From JAUIAS01 sp030425395 (GTDB taxonomy: Bacteria > Pseudomonadota > Alphaproteobacteria > Rhodobacterales > Rhodobacteraceae): a DNA stretch of 64,000 nt. Below the pieces are notes generated by a model. That model searched no databases. It saw nothing but the letters and a program-made list of their open reading frames with translations, and was not told where the DNA came from. A program made the position numbers and the translations under genes. This document shows positions 41,435 through 49,268 of the stretch, piece after piece. The stretch covers positions 1,364,001 through 1,428,000 of the forward strand of contig CP121336.1 in assembly GCA_043553855.1 (NCBI GenBank), read 5' to 3'. Positions within the stretch are counted from its first letter, which is position 1, and every line of letters starts with the position of its first letter.

Positions 41435-42637
41435 GTGACGAAAGAATCTCTCAACAGCAAGAAGACAATCAAGCATCTGCGGCGCGGTCTCAGCATCTAC
41501 AAGACGGGGCGGTCTCCGTTTTGGCATGCGCGGATTTATGATTCGGCGACAAAGAAATATGTCGTGCGGTCAACGAAGGAGACGGCGCGTCTGGAGGCTG
41601 CGGAAGTTGCGGAGGAGATTCTTGCTGACCTGAAGGCAAAGCGGGACGCCAAGCACGCGGTAAAAAAAGACCGGTCGTTTGAACATTACGCGCACGTCTA
41701 TTCAGAAATGAAGAAAGTTCAGTCGAAAGGCGCACGCAACCGACGCGCCTATACTGACGAACATAAGATTCTTTATCGCGAGACAGACGGCATTATCTCT
41801 TATTTTGGAAAATTCGACGTCGGCGCTATCACGTCGGGCATGGTGCGTGACTACATGATTTTTCTGGACAAACGACGCAAAGCACCGCTCGCGCCATCCA
41901 CCAAAACCAAGCACAGCATGATGATTCGGAAAGTTCTCATGCTTGCGTTGGAGGACGGTGTCATCGACATTATCCCGCCAATGCCCAAACACCGTGCCAA
42001 GGACGCGCCACGCGTGTCGTTTACCGAAGCGGAATACAAGCGACTGCTGGAAACGGCACGGACCTGTGCTGAGCGCGGTGACAAGGTTCGGGGCGTCGAA
42101 GTCACGCGCGAACATTACAACTTGATTGTCTTCGCCGTTCACTCATTCCTGCGCCCGACTGAAACCGAACTCTTTGGCATCCGGTTCTGCGATATGGAGA
42201 AGAAAGATGACCCAAAGCACCTGCTCATGACATTGACGGGCAAGACCGGGTATCGCACTTCAGCATCGCTGGAAGCCGCAGTCGATATCTTCGACAAGCA
42301 ACGTGATATGCATGCTGGTGGGACAGACACCGATTTTGTCTTCATGCCGCAGTATGAAAATCGAACAACTGCCGTGAACACCTACCGTCGCATCTTCAAT
42401 CATTTTCTCGACGAAGCGAAGTTGAAGACGGACAAAGACGGCAATCCTCGTTCACCCTACTCGTTGCGTCACTACGCGCTGCAGACGCGCCTGCGGAAGT
42501 CTGAAGGCAAGGTCAACATCTACTGGTTGGCAGAGAACGCGGGCACGTCAGTCGAACAGTTGGAACGCTTCTACTTGAAGCGGATGGAACCCACTGGCGA
42601 GCGGGTTCGGAACATTCAGAGTTTCGGAGAGGGGTGA
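41435..42637 (+). CDS. int: Tyrosine integrase of element B
   Basis: 400 residues from a GTG start. Tyrosine site-specific recombinase expected to integrate and excise the element at the tRNA-Met 3' end. An N-terminal arm-binding region (MTKESLNSKKTIKHLRRG) is followed by a SAM-like core-binding domain (about residues 85-185) and a catalytic domain from about 205: Arg in HSFLRPTETELFGIRF, Lys in LTGKTGYR, the Arg of SPYSLRHYALQTRL and the nucleophile Tyr in EQLERFYLKRM. Located directly after the att site, the standard place for the integrase of a tRNA-targeting element. Confidence 0.95.
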   Translation: MTKESLNSKKTIKHLRRGLSIYKTGRSPFWHARIYDSATKKYVVRSTKETARLEAAEVAEEILADLKAKRDAKHAVKKDRSFEHYAHVYSEMKKVQSKGARNRRAYTDEHKILYRETDGIISYFGKFDVGAITSGMVRDYMIFLDKRRKAPLAPSTKTKHSMMIRKVLMLALEDGVIDIIPPMPKHRAKDAPRVSFTEAEYKRLLETARTCAERGDKVRGVEVTREHYNLIVFAVHSFLRPTETELFGIRFCDMEKKDDPKHLLMTLTGKTGYRTSASLEAAVDIFDKQRDMHAGGTDTDFVFMPQYENRTTAVNTYRRIFNHFLDEAKLKTDKDGNPRSPYSLRHYALQTRLRKSEGKVNIYWLAENAGTSVEQLERFYLKRMEPTGERVRNIQSFGEG

Positions 42638-42669
42638 GACTGCATCGCGCGTGGGCACGATGCAGTCTT

Positions 42670-43053
42670 TTACTGGGTATCAGAAGAGGAACTTGTGCCA
42701 CCAATCAGCGCAAGCCCCGCTGTGATAACGCCAACACCAACTGCACCACCAAGACCCGTTTTCTTGTTCGGGGTTAGCTCTGCGGCGCGTTTTTGTTCAA
42801 GTTCACGGTCACGATCACTTTGGGCGTTCCGTTCATTTGATTGATGGAGATAACACTTGGATCGGGCAGCAGTCATCGCTTCGTTTTTCAATTGCCTGGA
42901 AACAGAAGACCGCTGCGACGGTAGCACTGGACCGTCAGAAAGCGTCACACTGATAGTGTGCCCCTGCGGCGGCGGGCAAGACAACTCTACCGTCTCAATG
43001 ACGTCACACCCCGCGACCAAAAACAAGCCAGTGATAATAACCAAACCGCGCAT
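42670..43053 (-). CDS. Small lipoprotein (element B cargo)
   Basis: 127 residues from the ATG at 43053 (MRGLVIITGLFLVAGCD). The lipobox LVAGC ends with Cys16, predicting a lipoprotein. After it comes a short Cys-containing region (VELSCPPPQG), a basic helix (RQLKNEAMTAARSKCYLHQSNERNAQSDRDRELEQK in outline) and a C-terminal glycine-rich hydrophobic helix (GLGGAVGVGVITAGLALIGG) that could insert in a membrane. Unknown function. It lies convergent with the integrase and is absent from element A, so it is cargo. A lysis-related or superinfection role is possible but not shown. Confidence 0.65.
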   Translation of the reverse strand: MRGLVIITGLFLVAGCDVIETVELSCPPPQGHTISVTLSDGPVLPSQRSSVSRQLKNEAMTAARSKCYLHQSNERNAQSDRDRELEQKRAAELTPNKKTGLGGAVGVGVITAGLALIGGTSSSSDTQ

Positions 43054-43344
43054 CGCACTGTTCCCTCGAATATACATCGTTTTGCGCACCAATTCGCGTC
43101 AGAACGAATGGCAAAGCTCGAGGTTAGGGTCCAACGTTGCACACGCGTCATCAATGTATCTTTTTTCCGATATGTGAACTTTGGTTTGAGCGGGTGATTA
43201 TTGGCTCAGGGACTTTTGACGCATATCTATAGAAGAGCAGCCGGAGCTGCTCTTCGCGGCATTGCTCCCCCATTCTATACCATGCACATAGCGTAAACGC
43301 ACGTTGACCCTCGTCAAAGGTCGAGATGCCGTGAGGACTAATTT

Positions 43345-43887
43345 CTAAAACGCCGCACCTAACGCCCGATACACCGTCATCCTTGAGACGCCCAGTGCTG
43401 CCGCAATCTCGCTGACACGTTGACCCTGCTGCTTGAGGTCGATGATTTTCTGGTCATCGACCTTTTTCTTGCGCCCCTGATAGACGCCACGTGCCTTCGC
43501 CTTCGCGATGCCTTCTGCCTGACGTTTGCGGATGATGTTCCTTTCGAACTCCGCAAACGCGCCCATCAACTGCAACTGTAAGCGACTGAACGCGTCGTCG
43601 CTGTCGCCGTTGAAGGTCAACTTTTCAGAAATGAAAAATATCGTAACGCCCTTGTCGTTGAGCGTCTGAATAATCGTCTGCAAGTCACGAAGGTCACGCG
43701 CAAGACGGTCGATGCTGAACACGACGACTTCATCGCCTTCCCGAACGAATGACAACATGTCTTGCAACGCAGCGCGTTCTGTATTCTTGCCGCTAACTTT
43801 TTCCTCAAAAACGCGATCAACGTCACCGAGGTCTTGGCGCTCAAGGTTTTGGTCGATGGTGCTCACCCGACGATACCCAACTTTCAT
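43345..43887 (-). CDS. Serine recombinase (resolvase/invertase), element B
   Basis: 180 residues, differing from the element A copy at only a few positions (for example NLERQ for NLARQ). Catalytic Ser9 in YRRVSTIDQNL, FSIDRLARDLRDL, and a C-terminal helix-turn-helix VSEIAAALGVSRMTVYRAL. With two copies in direct orientation in the tandem array, it could act on the res-like sites of both elements and delete the DNA between them. Ribosome site GGAGGG upstream. Confidence 0.94.
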   Translation of the reverse strand: MKVGYRRVSTIDQNLERQDLGDVDRVFEEKVSGKNTERAALQDMLSFVREGDEVVVFSIDRLARDLRDLQTIIQTLNDKGVTIFFISEKLTFNGDSDDAFSRLQLQLMGAFAEFERNIIRKRQAEGIAKAKARGVYQGRKKKVDDQKIIDLKQQGQRVSEIAAALGVSRMTVYRALGAAF

Positions 43888-43904
43888 GTGCGACCCTCCT
43901 GTTT

Positions 43905-43970
43905 TGTCACATTCGGGCCTAGGTCCAACGGAGGTCTGTCACATTGGCAAGAGGAAAGGTCTAATGTGAC
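43905..43970. promoter_or_regulatory. res-like repeat region, element B
   Basis: TGTCACATT at 43905-43913 and 43937-43945 and inverted AATGTGAC at 43963-43970, at the same relative positions and spacings as in element A. Confidence 0.5.
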
Positions 43971-44337
43971 GGCTTCCATGGCACTAGATTTTGGCATTCT
44001 GGAGTGAAGGCAAATGTGCCATTTTGGGCATGCGTTTCAGAATAAAAGCAACAAACACTTGTTGAGATTTGGACGAGCGTCGCGGCCGAAAACACCGTTT
44101 CATTTGACGACCTGACTATGCAACAGAAATTCGCCTCAAGAAACAGACGTCATCAATTCAAGCAAAAAGAACTTATTGCTATGACCATTTTTCTGAGTAT
44201 CGCCCGAATGAATTGATGTTGCAACATAACAACAGTCCGGAATTTCTCAAAACAACAGCGCCTTAGTTATATAAATACTCCGAACGCGCCGAAGTGGTGG
44301 CGCTCTTTTTTAAACCGAATTTTCGATAGGAATTTGA
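43971..44337. other. AT-rich spacer of element B
   Basis: 367 bp matching 38283-38650 of element A with scattered substitutions; no supported gene. It contains the 5' leader and probable promoter of the following gene. Confidence 0.4.
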
Positions 44338-45000
44338 ATGAACCTTGACACACAAACATACAGAACGACCTTCACGGCAAAAAAGCGGATTACTGCTTGG
44401 TCGGCGTATTCCGACCCGCATATGGTTGTGTTGTCTGAACAACCTCAGTTCTTGGCATTGCATGTCATCATTGCCTATCTCGCGGCATATCAAGACGGGT
44501 CACGTCGAAACGCGTTTCTCGCGTCGCATGGTTGGGTGAAAACATTTCTGTCGATGAAGAAGGGGCATGAAGCCGCAAACCTGAGGGGTCTGACGACATA
44601 TCTTGAAAGACATCCACGTCAGGCAGCATTGTTGTTGGAATCTGAACATATCTTGATGACGCAGGAAGAACGCGAAGCACGCATAAGAAGCGCTTATGGA
44701 TATTTCGTCGGGCGTGACTGTGAATACATCTTGGAAATGATTGAATGTTATCTGAACGCGGTGCACTTCGTCGTAGAAGAGCGTCGGTATGATGAGCAAA
44801 TGAAGCGCGCGCGAGCGCAATACCGGAAAGACTGTCTAGAGCGTTTAGTGGTGCGCGTGAGAACGCTGAAAGCGCGTAGTCACGCAATCGATATATTGGA
44901 GACGGTGAAGTCGGTTCTGGCCTTGGACAAGACAGCAAACGGGCGCATTTTCGGGGTGGATATCAGGCATTGGCGGTATCTGGTCGCACCGCTGGAATAA
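44338..45000 (+). CDS. Conserved unknown protein of the integrative elements (copy B)
   Basis: 220 residues, over 95% the same as the copy at 38651-39313. Differences seen are conservative or few (for example FNLD opening changed, ERDCKY to GRDCEY, KDRLERL to KDCLERL, SALALDK to SVLALDK, DIGHW to DIRHW). The reading frame is fully maintained, which supports a real protein under selection. Helical and basic, no motif recognised. GGAATTTGA precedes the ATG. Confidence 0.7.
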   Translation: MNLDTQTYRTTFTAKKRITAWSAYSDPHMVVLSEQPQFLALHVIIAYLAAYQDGSRRNAFLASHGWVKTFLSMKKGHEAANLRGLTTYLERHPRQAALLLESEHILMTQEEREARIRSAYGYFVGRDCEYILEMIECYLNAVHFVVEERRYDEQMKRARAQYRKDCLERLVVRVRTLKARSHAIDILETVKSVLALDKTANGRIFGVDIRHWRYLVAPLE

Positions 45001-45705
45001 ACGACGGGGCGGAGTGCCCCCGATGAATCAAGACCTTTCCACCCTTTACCGGCCGATGTAACGACAGCATCAAACCCAGAAATCGCTAAAGACCCTTGAA
45101 TCGGATACCAGATATGGTTCCGAGTTTCGGCATGAGTGATTGCCAGATGGGTCTTCAATAATGCGTTTGAAGACGATTCAAGAAATCATAAGAAAAATCA
45201 GGATTACCAAGATGAGGGTCCTGAGCGCGTAGCGCGAAGGTCGCGAAGCGACGAATTGACCGCAGATAGAATCTAGTTGGTCATCATGACAACGTGTCTG
45301 GCGACACGTTGCTGCTTCGCAGTGGTCCAATGGGTAAATGATTATAACAAAAAATCTTATCAACATGGTCCCGTGACGCGCGAAGCGCGGCACATCGCGA
45401 AGCGATGGCACTGGATACAATGAGTATTGGTTCAACGCGTCTGGCGACGCGTTCCGCTTCGCGGAGGTCCATCGGGTTAGATTTTTCATTTATGAAAACT
45501 TTATGCCCTCCCCTACCTGCCTTGGGTGAGATGACGTTTCCAGACACTCTTGAGGCCAAACCCAACGCTTTGAAGCAGGAAATACACCTACCAACACTCA
45601 TGAAGGTCGTTGGCAGAAATCCATCTGACATCATCCATCGGAGCAAGAATCCTTTCGGCATAAATAGGTATGTAATCAGACACTTATCACGAAAGGAGAT
45701 TCCCA
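45001..45705. other. Noncoding region of element B containing the hairpin array
   Basis: 705 bp equivalent to 39314-40018 of A. Apart from the hairpin array no structure or gene is recognised. The region just before the 60-residue gene ends GAAAGGAGAT, a strong ribosome site. Confidence 0.5.
45225..45464. ncRNA. Array of eight short hairpins (element B)
   Basis: Same eight stem-loops in the same order as in element A, from GCGC-GTA-GCGC (45225-45235) to CCGC-TTC-GCGG (45454-45464). All stem bases are preserved between A and B, while the few differences fall in the spacers between hairpins (for example CCAATAGG to CCAATGGG, and the loss of one A near 45352). Stem conservation in variable surroundings supports function. 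Confidence 0.55.
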
Positions 45706-45888
45706 ATGGAAATCAATCAAGAACGTTACCGCCTTTACCAGAAGAAGGCGGTTTTAGAGGCACACATCAAGGCGTTGGAAGAACGTATCTACAAGATGGA
45801 ATCCAACTTCCCCGACGACGTTCTGGAAGCCGATGAAGATGACTTTGACGGCATTTGGTCCGCTCTTGACGCAGGAGGTGCTCAGTAA
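45706..45888 (+). CDS. Small coiled-coil protein (copy B)
   Basis: 60 residues, like 40019-40201: amphipathic helix for the first 35 residues, acidic tail EADEDDFDGIW. Substitutions (FYDD to FPDD, SGLDTAG to SALDAGG) lie in the tail. Stop overlaps the following ATG (TAATG). Unknown function. Confidence 0.65.
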   Translation: MEINQERYRLYQKKAVLEAHIKALEERIYKMESNFPDDVLEADEDDFDGIWSALDAGGAQ

Positions 45889-46091
45889 TGGCAGTCATCT
45901 ATGACAAGACTTACCGGGCAATCCACCTCAACGTGGACGCGGCACTGCTCGGTCAGTTGGACGAATATCGGTCTACGACGACACCCCGCACCCAACACAT
46001 CCACAAGGCGCTGGCGATGTATCTCGACCATCTGCGCAAGACAGGGGTCAAGAAATCTGTCTGGTCAGTTTCGACGGACACAAGACGATGA
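45888..46091 (+). CDS. Ribbon-helix-helix-like small DNA-binding protein (copy B)
   Basis: 67 residues, the same amino acid sequence as the copy in element A. Strand-helix-helix layout (IHLNVDAALLGQLDEY, then QHIHKALAMYLDHLRK) as in CopG/Arc proteins. Coupled to the upstream 60-residue gene. Probable regulator of the element; identity between copies means the two elements would cross-regulate. Confidence 0.65.
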   Translation: MAVIYDKTYRAIHLNVDAALLGQLDEYRSTTTPRTQHIHKALAMYLDHLRKTGVKKSVWSVSTDTRR

Positions 46092-46139
46092 AGGGGTTTC
46101 GGGAGTGGTTGGCGTCTCAAGATCAGACTAGCAAAGACG

Positions 46140-46349
46140 TCACGCCCAGGCCATCTGGTCTTCAATCGCCAGTCTCGCCGCGTTGACGAAATCGCGTTCT
46201 TCATCTGACAAGACGCGCCAGAACTTCGACACCGACGCGATGGTCGTAAGAACCGCGATTACGCCTTCTGCTGATTGAAGGTGTTCGCCTGCCTTCAACT
46301 GCGCCTCCAATATATCCAGACGCGTTTGGATTTTGACCCGAACGTTCAT
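46140..46349 (-). CDS. Small helical protein of unknown function (copy B)
   Basis: 69 residues, matching 40453-40662 with four or five changes in the middle (TAGEHLCSVEGIVAV versus KAGEHLQSAEGVIAV). AGGAGACCG precedes the ATG at 46349. It marks the right boundary of the shared backbone; beyond it A and B are unrelated. Confidence 0.6.
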   Translation of the reverse strand: MNVRVKIQTRLDILEAQLKAGEHLQSAEGVIAVLTTIASVSKFWRVLSDEERDFVNAARLAIEDQMAWA

Positions 46350-46469
46350 ACGGTCTCCTGTTGTTTGGATTACTCAAAATTCCAGCAACAGGGCGGTCGT
46401 CAAATGGCAAGTTTATAACGTCGGCATTCGTATTCACATGACAGGCAAAGCAATCAACAGTGACCGCTC

Positions 46470-46580
46470 ATGCGTTATCTGAAGAAGGCGCGCAGTCTGG
46501 CGAAGAACGCTGCGAAGGGCAAGTTTCCGTGCAGATACTGGGTTGTCGAAAAGGTCTCGCCGCGCTACCAAAAGCGGTAG
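46470..46580 (+). CDS. Possible 36-residue basic peptide
   Basis: A short frame, MRYLKKARSLAKNAAKGKFP then RYWVVEK and QKR, with 12 Lys/Arg in 36 residues. No clear ribosome site. It is followed 14 bp later by another small frame. Length makes chance likely; kept because the composition is coherent and the start of the B cargo block lies here. Confidence 0.3.
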   Translation: MRYLKKARSLAKNAAKGKFPCRYWVVEKVSPRYQKR

Positions 46581-46594
46581 GAAAATGAGGAAAG

Positions 46595-46789
46595 TTGTAC
46601 AAATGGCAGCGATACGACCGTGCTTTCGATCTGTTTGACGCGGGCAAGCTTGGCGAAGCGAGCCTTTTGGCGGCAGTTGGCGTGACGCGTGATGGATATG
46701 TGCCCAGCGAAGCGATCACACACCGTGCGCTGGATGCGGTAGAGCAGGGGCGGCTGAGCGAGGAGGGGTTGGTCAAGTTGCTTGGGTGA
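46595..46789 (+). CDS. Small protein of unknown function (element B cargo)
   Basis: 64 residues from a TTG start with AGGAAAG just upstream. Soluble, balanced charge, helical (RYDRAFDLFDAGKLGEASLL; ITHRALDAVEQGRLSEEGLV). Two segments resemble each other (FDAGKLGEAS and VEQGRLSEEG), suggesting a duplicated helical hairpin, perhaps a short SHOCT-like or tetratricopeptide-like unit. No family assigned. Confidence 0.45.
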   Translation: MYKWQRYDRAFDLFDAGKLGEASLLAAVGVTRDGYVPSEAITHRALDAVEQGRLSEEGLVKLLG

Positions 46790-46839
46790 AGCCGCTTTGG
46801 TTGTTGCGGTTAGCCGCAAATCGTTTTTAAAATTGTGTC

Positions 46840-47082
46840 ATGATCACGCTTGTTCATCATCATGCAGAACGGCTCAACTTCTACCGCGTAGATGTTGGAT
46901 ATAATCTGTTTGGTGAATATTCCGTGGTCACAGAATGGGGCGGCAACGGTCAGAACGGCGTGCATCGCATCGCTTGGTTTTCCAACCTGCGTGATGCTGC
47001 AGTGGCGGCGGATAGGTGGCACGTGAGGGCTTGTGCCAAAGGATATGAACTTACTGACAGGGTGGTGGCTGGAGCAGCTTGA
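46840..47082 (+). CDS. WGR domain protein
   Basis: 80 residues, essentially one WGR domain. The family pattern is visible: NFYRVDVGYNLFGEYSVVTEWGGNGQNG (in outline; residues about 12-39) with the W-G-G in place of W-G-R, then ASxxxAxxxxxxxxxxKGYE-like NLRDAAVAADRWHVRACAKGYEL. WGR domains bind nucleic acids or ends in PARP and defence or repair proteins. Stand-alone WGR proteins are frequent on small replicons and mobile elements. The central arginine of the motif is replaced by glycine, which may weaken DNA binding. Confidence 0.75.
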   Translation: MITLVHHHAERLNFYRVDVGYNLFGEYSVVTEWGGNGQNGVHRIAWFSNLRDAAVAADRWHVRACAKGYELTDRVVAGAA

Positions 47083-47105
47083 GCCTTTGCCATGCGACAG
47101 CAAGG

Positions 47106-47516
47106 CTAATCGTGTTCTCGTTCCACCGGGCCGTCGTTGATGCGACTTTGGGAAAAAATCGATATCCGAGGCTTTTTGGACATCAGAACCTGTGGGTCAC
47201 CCCAAACCGAGACATAAAGTCGGCTGCGTCCAGTACGACTTAGGTGAGCCGGTTCCACCTCTACTACTCGAACCCTCAAGTGCGCTGATTGCTCCATAGC
47301 AGACTTTATAAGCTCGGTTGCGCGGTGTCCTAATGTTCCCGCTATGAACTCTCGGGGTCTGCCCAAGCCAAATGGCAGGCGTGAGGGAATGGTAAGCGCG
47401 GCGGTGATGCTCGCGTCGGCGTGTAAATGCAGATGGACGGTATCGCCGGGACATACCGATGGGGGTAGTGCTTTTGCCGTCAGATTTACTGACGCCTTGT
47501 GGATAAGTGGTTGCAT
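47106..47516 (-). CDS. Hypothetical protein (element B cargo)
   Basis: 136 residues from the ATG at 47516 (MQPLIHK); the frame extends upstream to 47585. Unrecognised. It has a beta-strand-rich pattern (SVNLTAKALPPSV, TVHLHLHADASITAALTIP) followed by GLGRPREFIAGTLGHRATELIK and HLRVRVVEVEPAHLSRTGRSRLYVSVWG (in outline). No signal peptide or membrane helix. Lies convergent with the WGR gene. Could be a nucleic-acid-binding fold; no evidence beyond composition. Confidence 0.45.
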   Translation of the reverse strand: MQPLIHKASVNLTAKALPPSVCPGDTVHLHLHADASITAALTIPSRLPFGLGRPREFIAGTLGHRATELIKSAMEQSAHLRVRVVEVEPAHLSRTGRSRLYVSVWGDPQVLMSKKPRISIFSQSRINDGPVEREHD

Positions 47517-47593
47517 GCTGCCTCTTGTCCTCAGTTTGCCTGAGGTTGCGTCGTTTTTAGCAGAAGGCAGCGATTCTACAGTCACGAAATCAC

Positions 47594-47884
47594 TCAGTTC
47601 ACAAAATCGACTGAGATGTTTCTGGCCCGAAGCGCGGACATCACCCCACCCAAGACGTTCCGTGCCTTGATCCCCTCTTTCAGAGCTTCGTCAATCTGGG
47701 CATCAGACGCCTTAGGATCGCAAATGTTGAGGAGCACGCGGTTGCCGTTGCGTATTTCGCAGACCACTTGTCTGCCGCCTCCGAAAGCGGTGCGAAGCCC
47801 GACAAAATCTGAACTGTTTTTAGCGTGATAGGCCATAGTAACACTCTTGTCTTTTCCCAACTCAGAAAACACATTTTTTGCCAT
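47594..47884 (-). CDS. Hypothetical protein (element B cargo)
   Basis: 96 residues from the ATG at 47884 (MAKNVFSELGKDKSVTMAYH), chosen over longer starts because the upstream part looks non-coding. The region AFGGGRQVVCEIRNGNRVLLNICDPKA appears strand-rich, followed by a helix DAQIDEALKEGIKARNVLGGVMSALRAR (in outline). Not recognised. It sits 77 bp upstream of the preceding gene on the same strand, so they might be co-transcribed. Confidence 0.45.
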   Translation of the reverse strand: MAKNVFSELGKDKSVTMAYHAKNSSDFVGLRTAFGGGRQVVCEIRNGNRVLLNICDPKASDAQIDEALKEGIKARNVLGGVMSALRARNISVDFVN

Positions 47885-48017
47885 AAAAACCAATAACTTG
47901 TACTCTAAGGGTGTTGCTATGTGGCGGCTTGGCAACACTGAGGCGATTATGCTGTAGTGCGCAATACAAAATGTTGTGGTGGATAAGTTCCTCGCCACTG
48001 CGCAGAAACTATAGTAG

Positions 48018-48434
48018 CTCAAGCAAACGCTCGCACCCTACAAGAAGCGCATCCGTCCCGCTATCAGTCCGAAAGAACCTTGGAAGCAGGACGCACGACT
48101 GTCCGAGGGTCGCAAAGCGATCAGCGAGTTCAAGAAGGCGAATGGCAATGTCCGAGATACGCTGACGCTGATGACCTACTACGTCCAATGCGGCAATGAC
48201 TTCACCCTAGAGTTCGGTGATATCGACGAACGGTTCTATGACAGCATGTGCTCCATGCTCGGGCAGATCAAAGACCGCTTGCTGAAGGAGCAAGACCAGA
48301 AACTGGCAGATGAAATCCTGCCTCTGCTGGAGAAGGAGTTTGAGCGCATCGATGGGCAGATGGGGTGGGGATATCCGGACGAGTTCGGCGAGCATTTGGA
48401 AGAGTTGAGAGACGCGTTCGAGCAAGACGAATGA
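48018..48434 (+). pseudogene. 5'-truncated DUF6155 family gene
   Basis: Open frame of 138 codons from just after a TAG at 48015-48017; the first ATG is at 48171, well inside the homologous part. The sequence YKKRIRPAI, LSEGRKAISEFKKANG, LMTYYVQCGNDFTLEFGDID and ERFYDSMCSMLGQIKD follows the DUF6155 pattern, whose usual N-terminal 40-50 residues are missing. Thus it is a remnant, or expressed only as an 87-residue piece from 48171. It lies just before the right end of element B. Confidence 0.6.
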
Positions 48435-48572
48435 GATGCGACCACCATTGACGACCTACGGATTCCAAACCGACGCGATCCGCAAAACTCCTGCTTATCA
48501 ATCGCTTACATAAGTTAGACACACTATTAGACAAAACCCTATAAATCATTGTTTTATAATGCTGTCGGCGTC

Positions 48573-48617
48573 ATCATAATCCGCGTGTCGGGGGTTCAAG
48601 TCCCTCCTCCGCTACCA
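48573..48617 (+). repeat. Attachment site copy 3 (right end of element B)
   Basis: Exact 45-bp copy of the tRNA-Met 3' end, preceded by the same element right-end sequence as copy 2. It is followed by AATTACCCCG, which is a diverged form of the left-end sequence after copies 1 and 2. Confidence 0.92.
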
Positions 48618-48714
48618 ATTACCCCGAATATTCCAGATACTTGCGGCGGCATTTGGCATGCGCATATTGTCCTGCAAAACTCGGGCACAGTTAGACACTG
48701 AATCTGAGTGTGGG

Positions 48715-48943
48715 GTGACGAAAGACTCTCTGCACAGCAAGAAGACAATCAAGCATCTGCGGCGCGGTTTGGGTATCCACAGACAGGGCCGCCGTTCTGA
48801 CATGCGCAGATTTATGATGCGTTGACCAAGCGGTATGTCGTGCGGTCGGCGGCGATGCCTTGTGCCGAGTGTAGGTGTTCGCCCGCCGTCAACTGCGTTT
48901 CCAATATATCCAGACGCGTTTGGATTTTGACCCGAACGTTCAT
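48715..48943. pseudogene. Fused fragments of integrase and 69-residue gene in remnant C
   Basis: 48715-48846 matches the integrase 5' part on the plus strand (TKxSLxSKKTIKHLRRGL) with frameshifts; 48848-48943 matches the 5' third of the 69-residue gene on the minus strand (ATG at 48943, MNVRVKIQTRLDILE). The junction is a deletion of all backbone genes between. Neither piece can work. Confidence 0.75.
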
Positions 48944-49058
48944 ACGGTCTCCTGTTGTTTGGATTACTCAAAACTCCAGCAACAGGACGGTGGTCAGGTG
49001 GCAATGATGAAAAGTAAAATGCCGCTACCTATTGGAAGCGACACGACAGATTTTGCGT

Positions 49059-49268
49059 TCAATGAAAGTAGACATCTCGAGCGTCTACAAGACTATGAAC
49101 CGCTTGCTGCGCCGTTAGACGAGGTGGTTCCGTCGGCCGAACCGCCGGTGCATTTTCGGTGCGATCGCGCGCATCGCCAAACACAACTAACGTCGGTTTA
49201 ACGTAAGGTTTTTTACCCTTCTGTTCTGCCGATGTCTTTTCTGCATCAGAATGATTGTGTTCTTGCAT
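49059..49268 (-). pseudogene. RiPP-precursor-like gene, frameshifted copy in remnant C
   Basis: From the ATG at 49268 the leader matches the element A gene (MQEHNHSDAEKTSAEQKGKK then PYVKPTLVVFGDARDRT). After that the frame as written runs to 49059 with an unrelated sequence, but another frame continues GTT-SSNGAASGS and stops at 49093-49095, just like GTT...SAAAGS in element A. So an indel near 49120 has shifted the frame. Upstream GGAG site and leader remain. Confidence 0.6.

Larger units (their letters stand above)
41338..48617. mobile_element. Integrative element B (intact)
   Basis: 7.28 kb from the second to the third att copy. Same backbone as A (integrase, resolvase, 220-residue protein, hairpin array, three small genes) with two extra cargo segments: a lipoprotein gene between integrase and resolvase (42638-43344) and a right-hand block (46350-48470) with small unknown genes, a WGR protein and a broken DUF6155 gene. 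The right end carries TTAGACAC at 48515-48522 and TTAGACAA at 48527-48534 as in A. The intact integrase means excision or transfer is possible. Confidence 0.87.
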
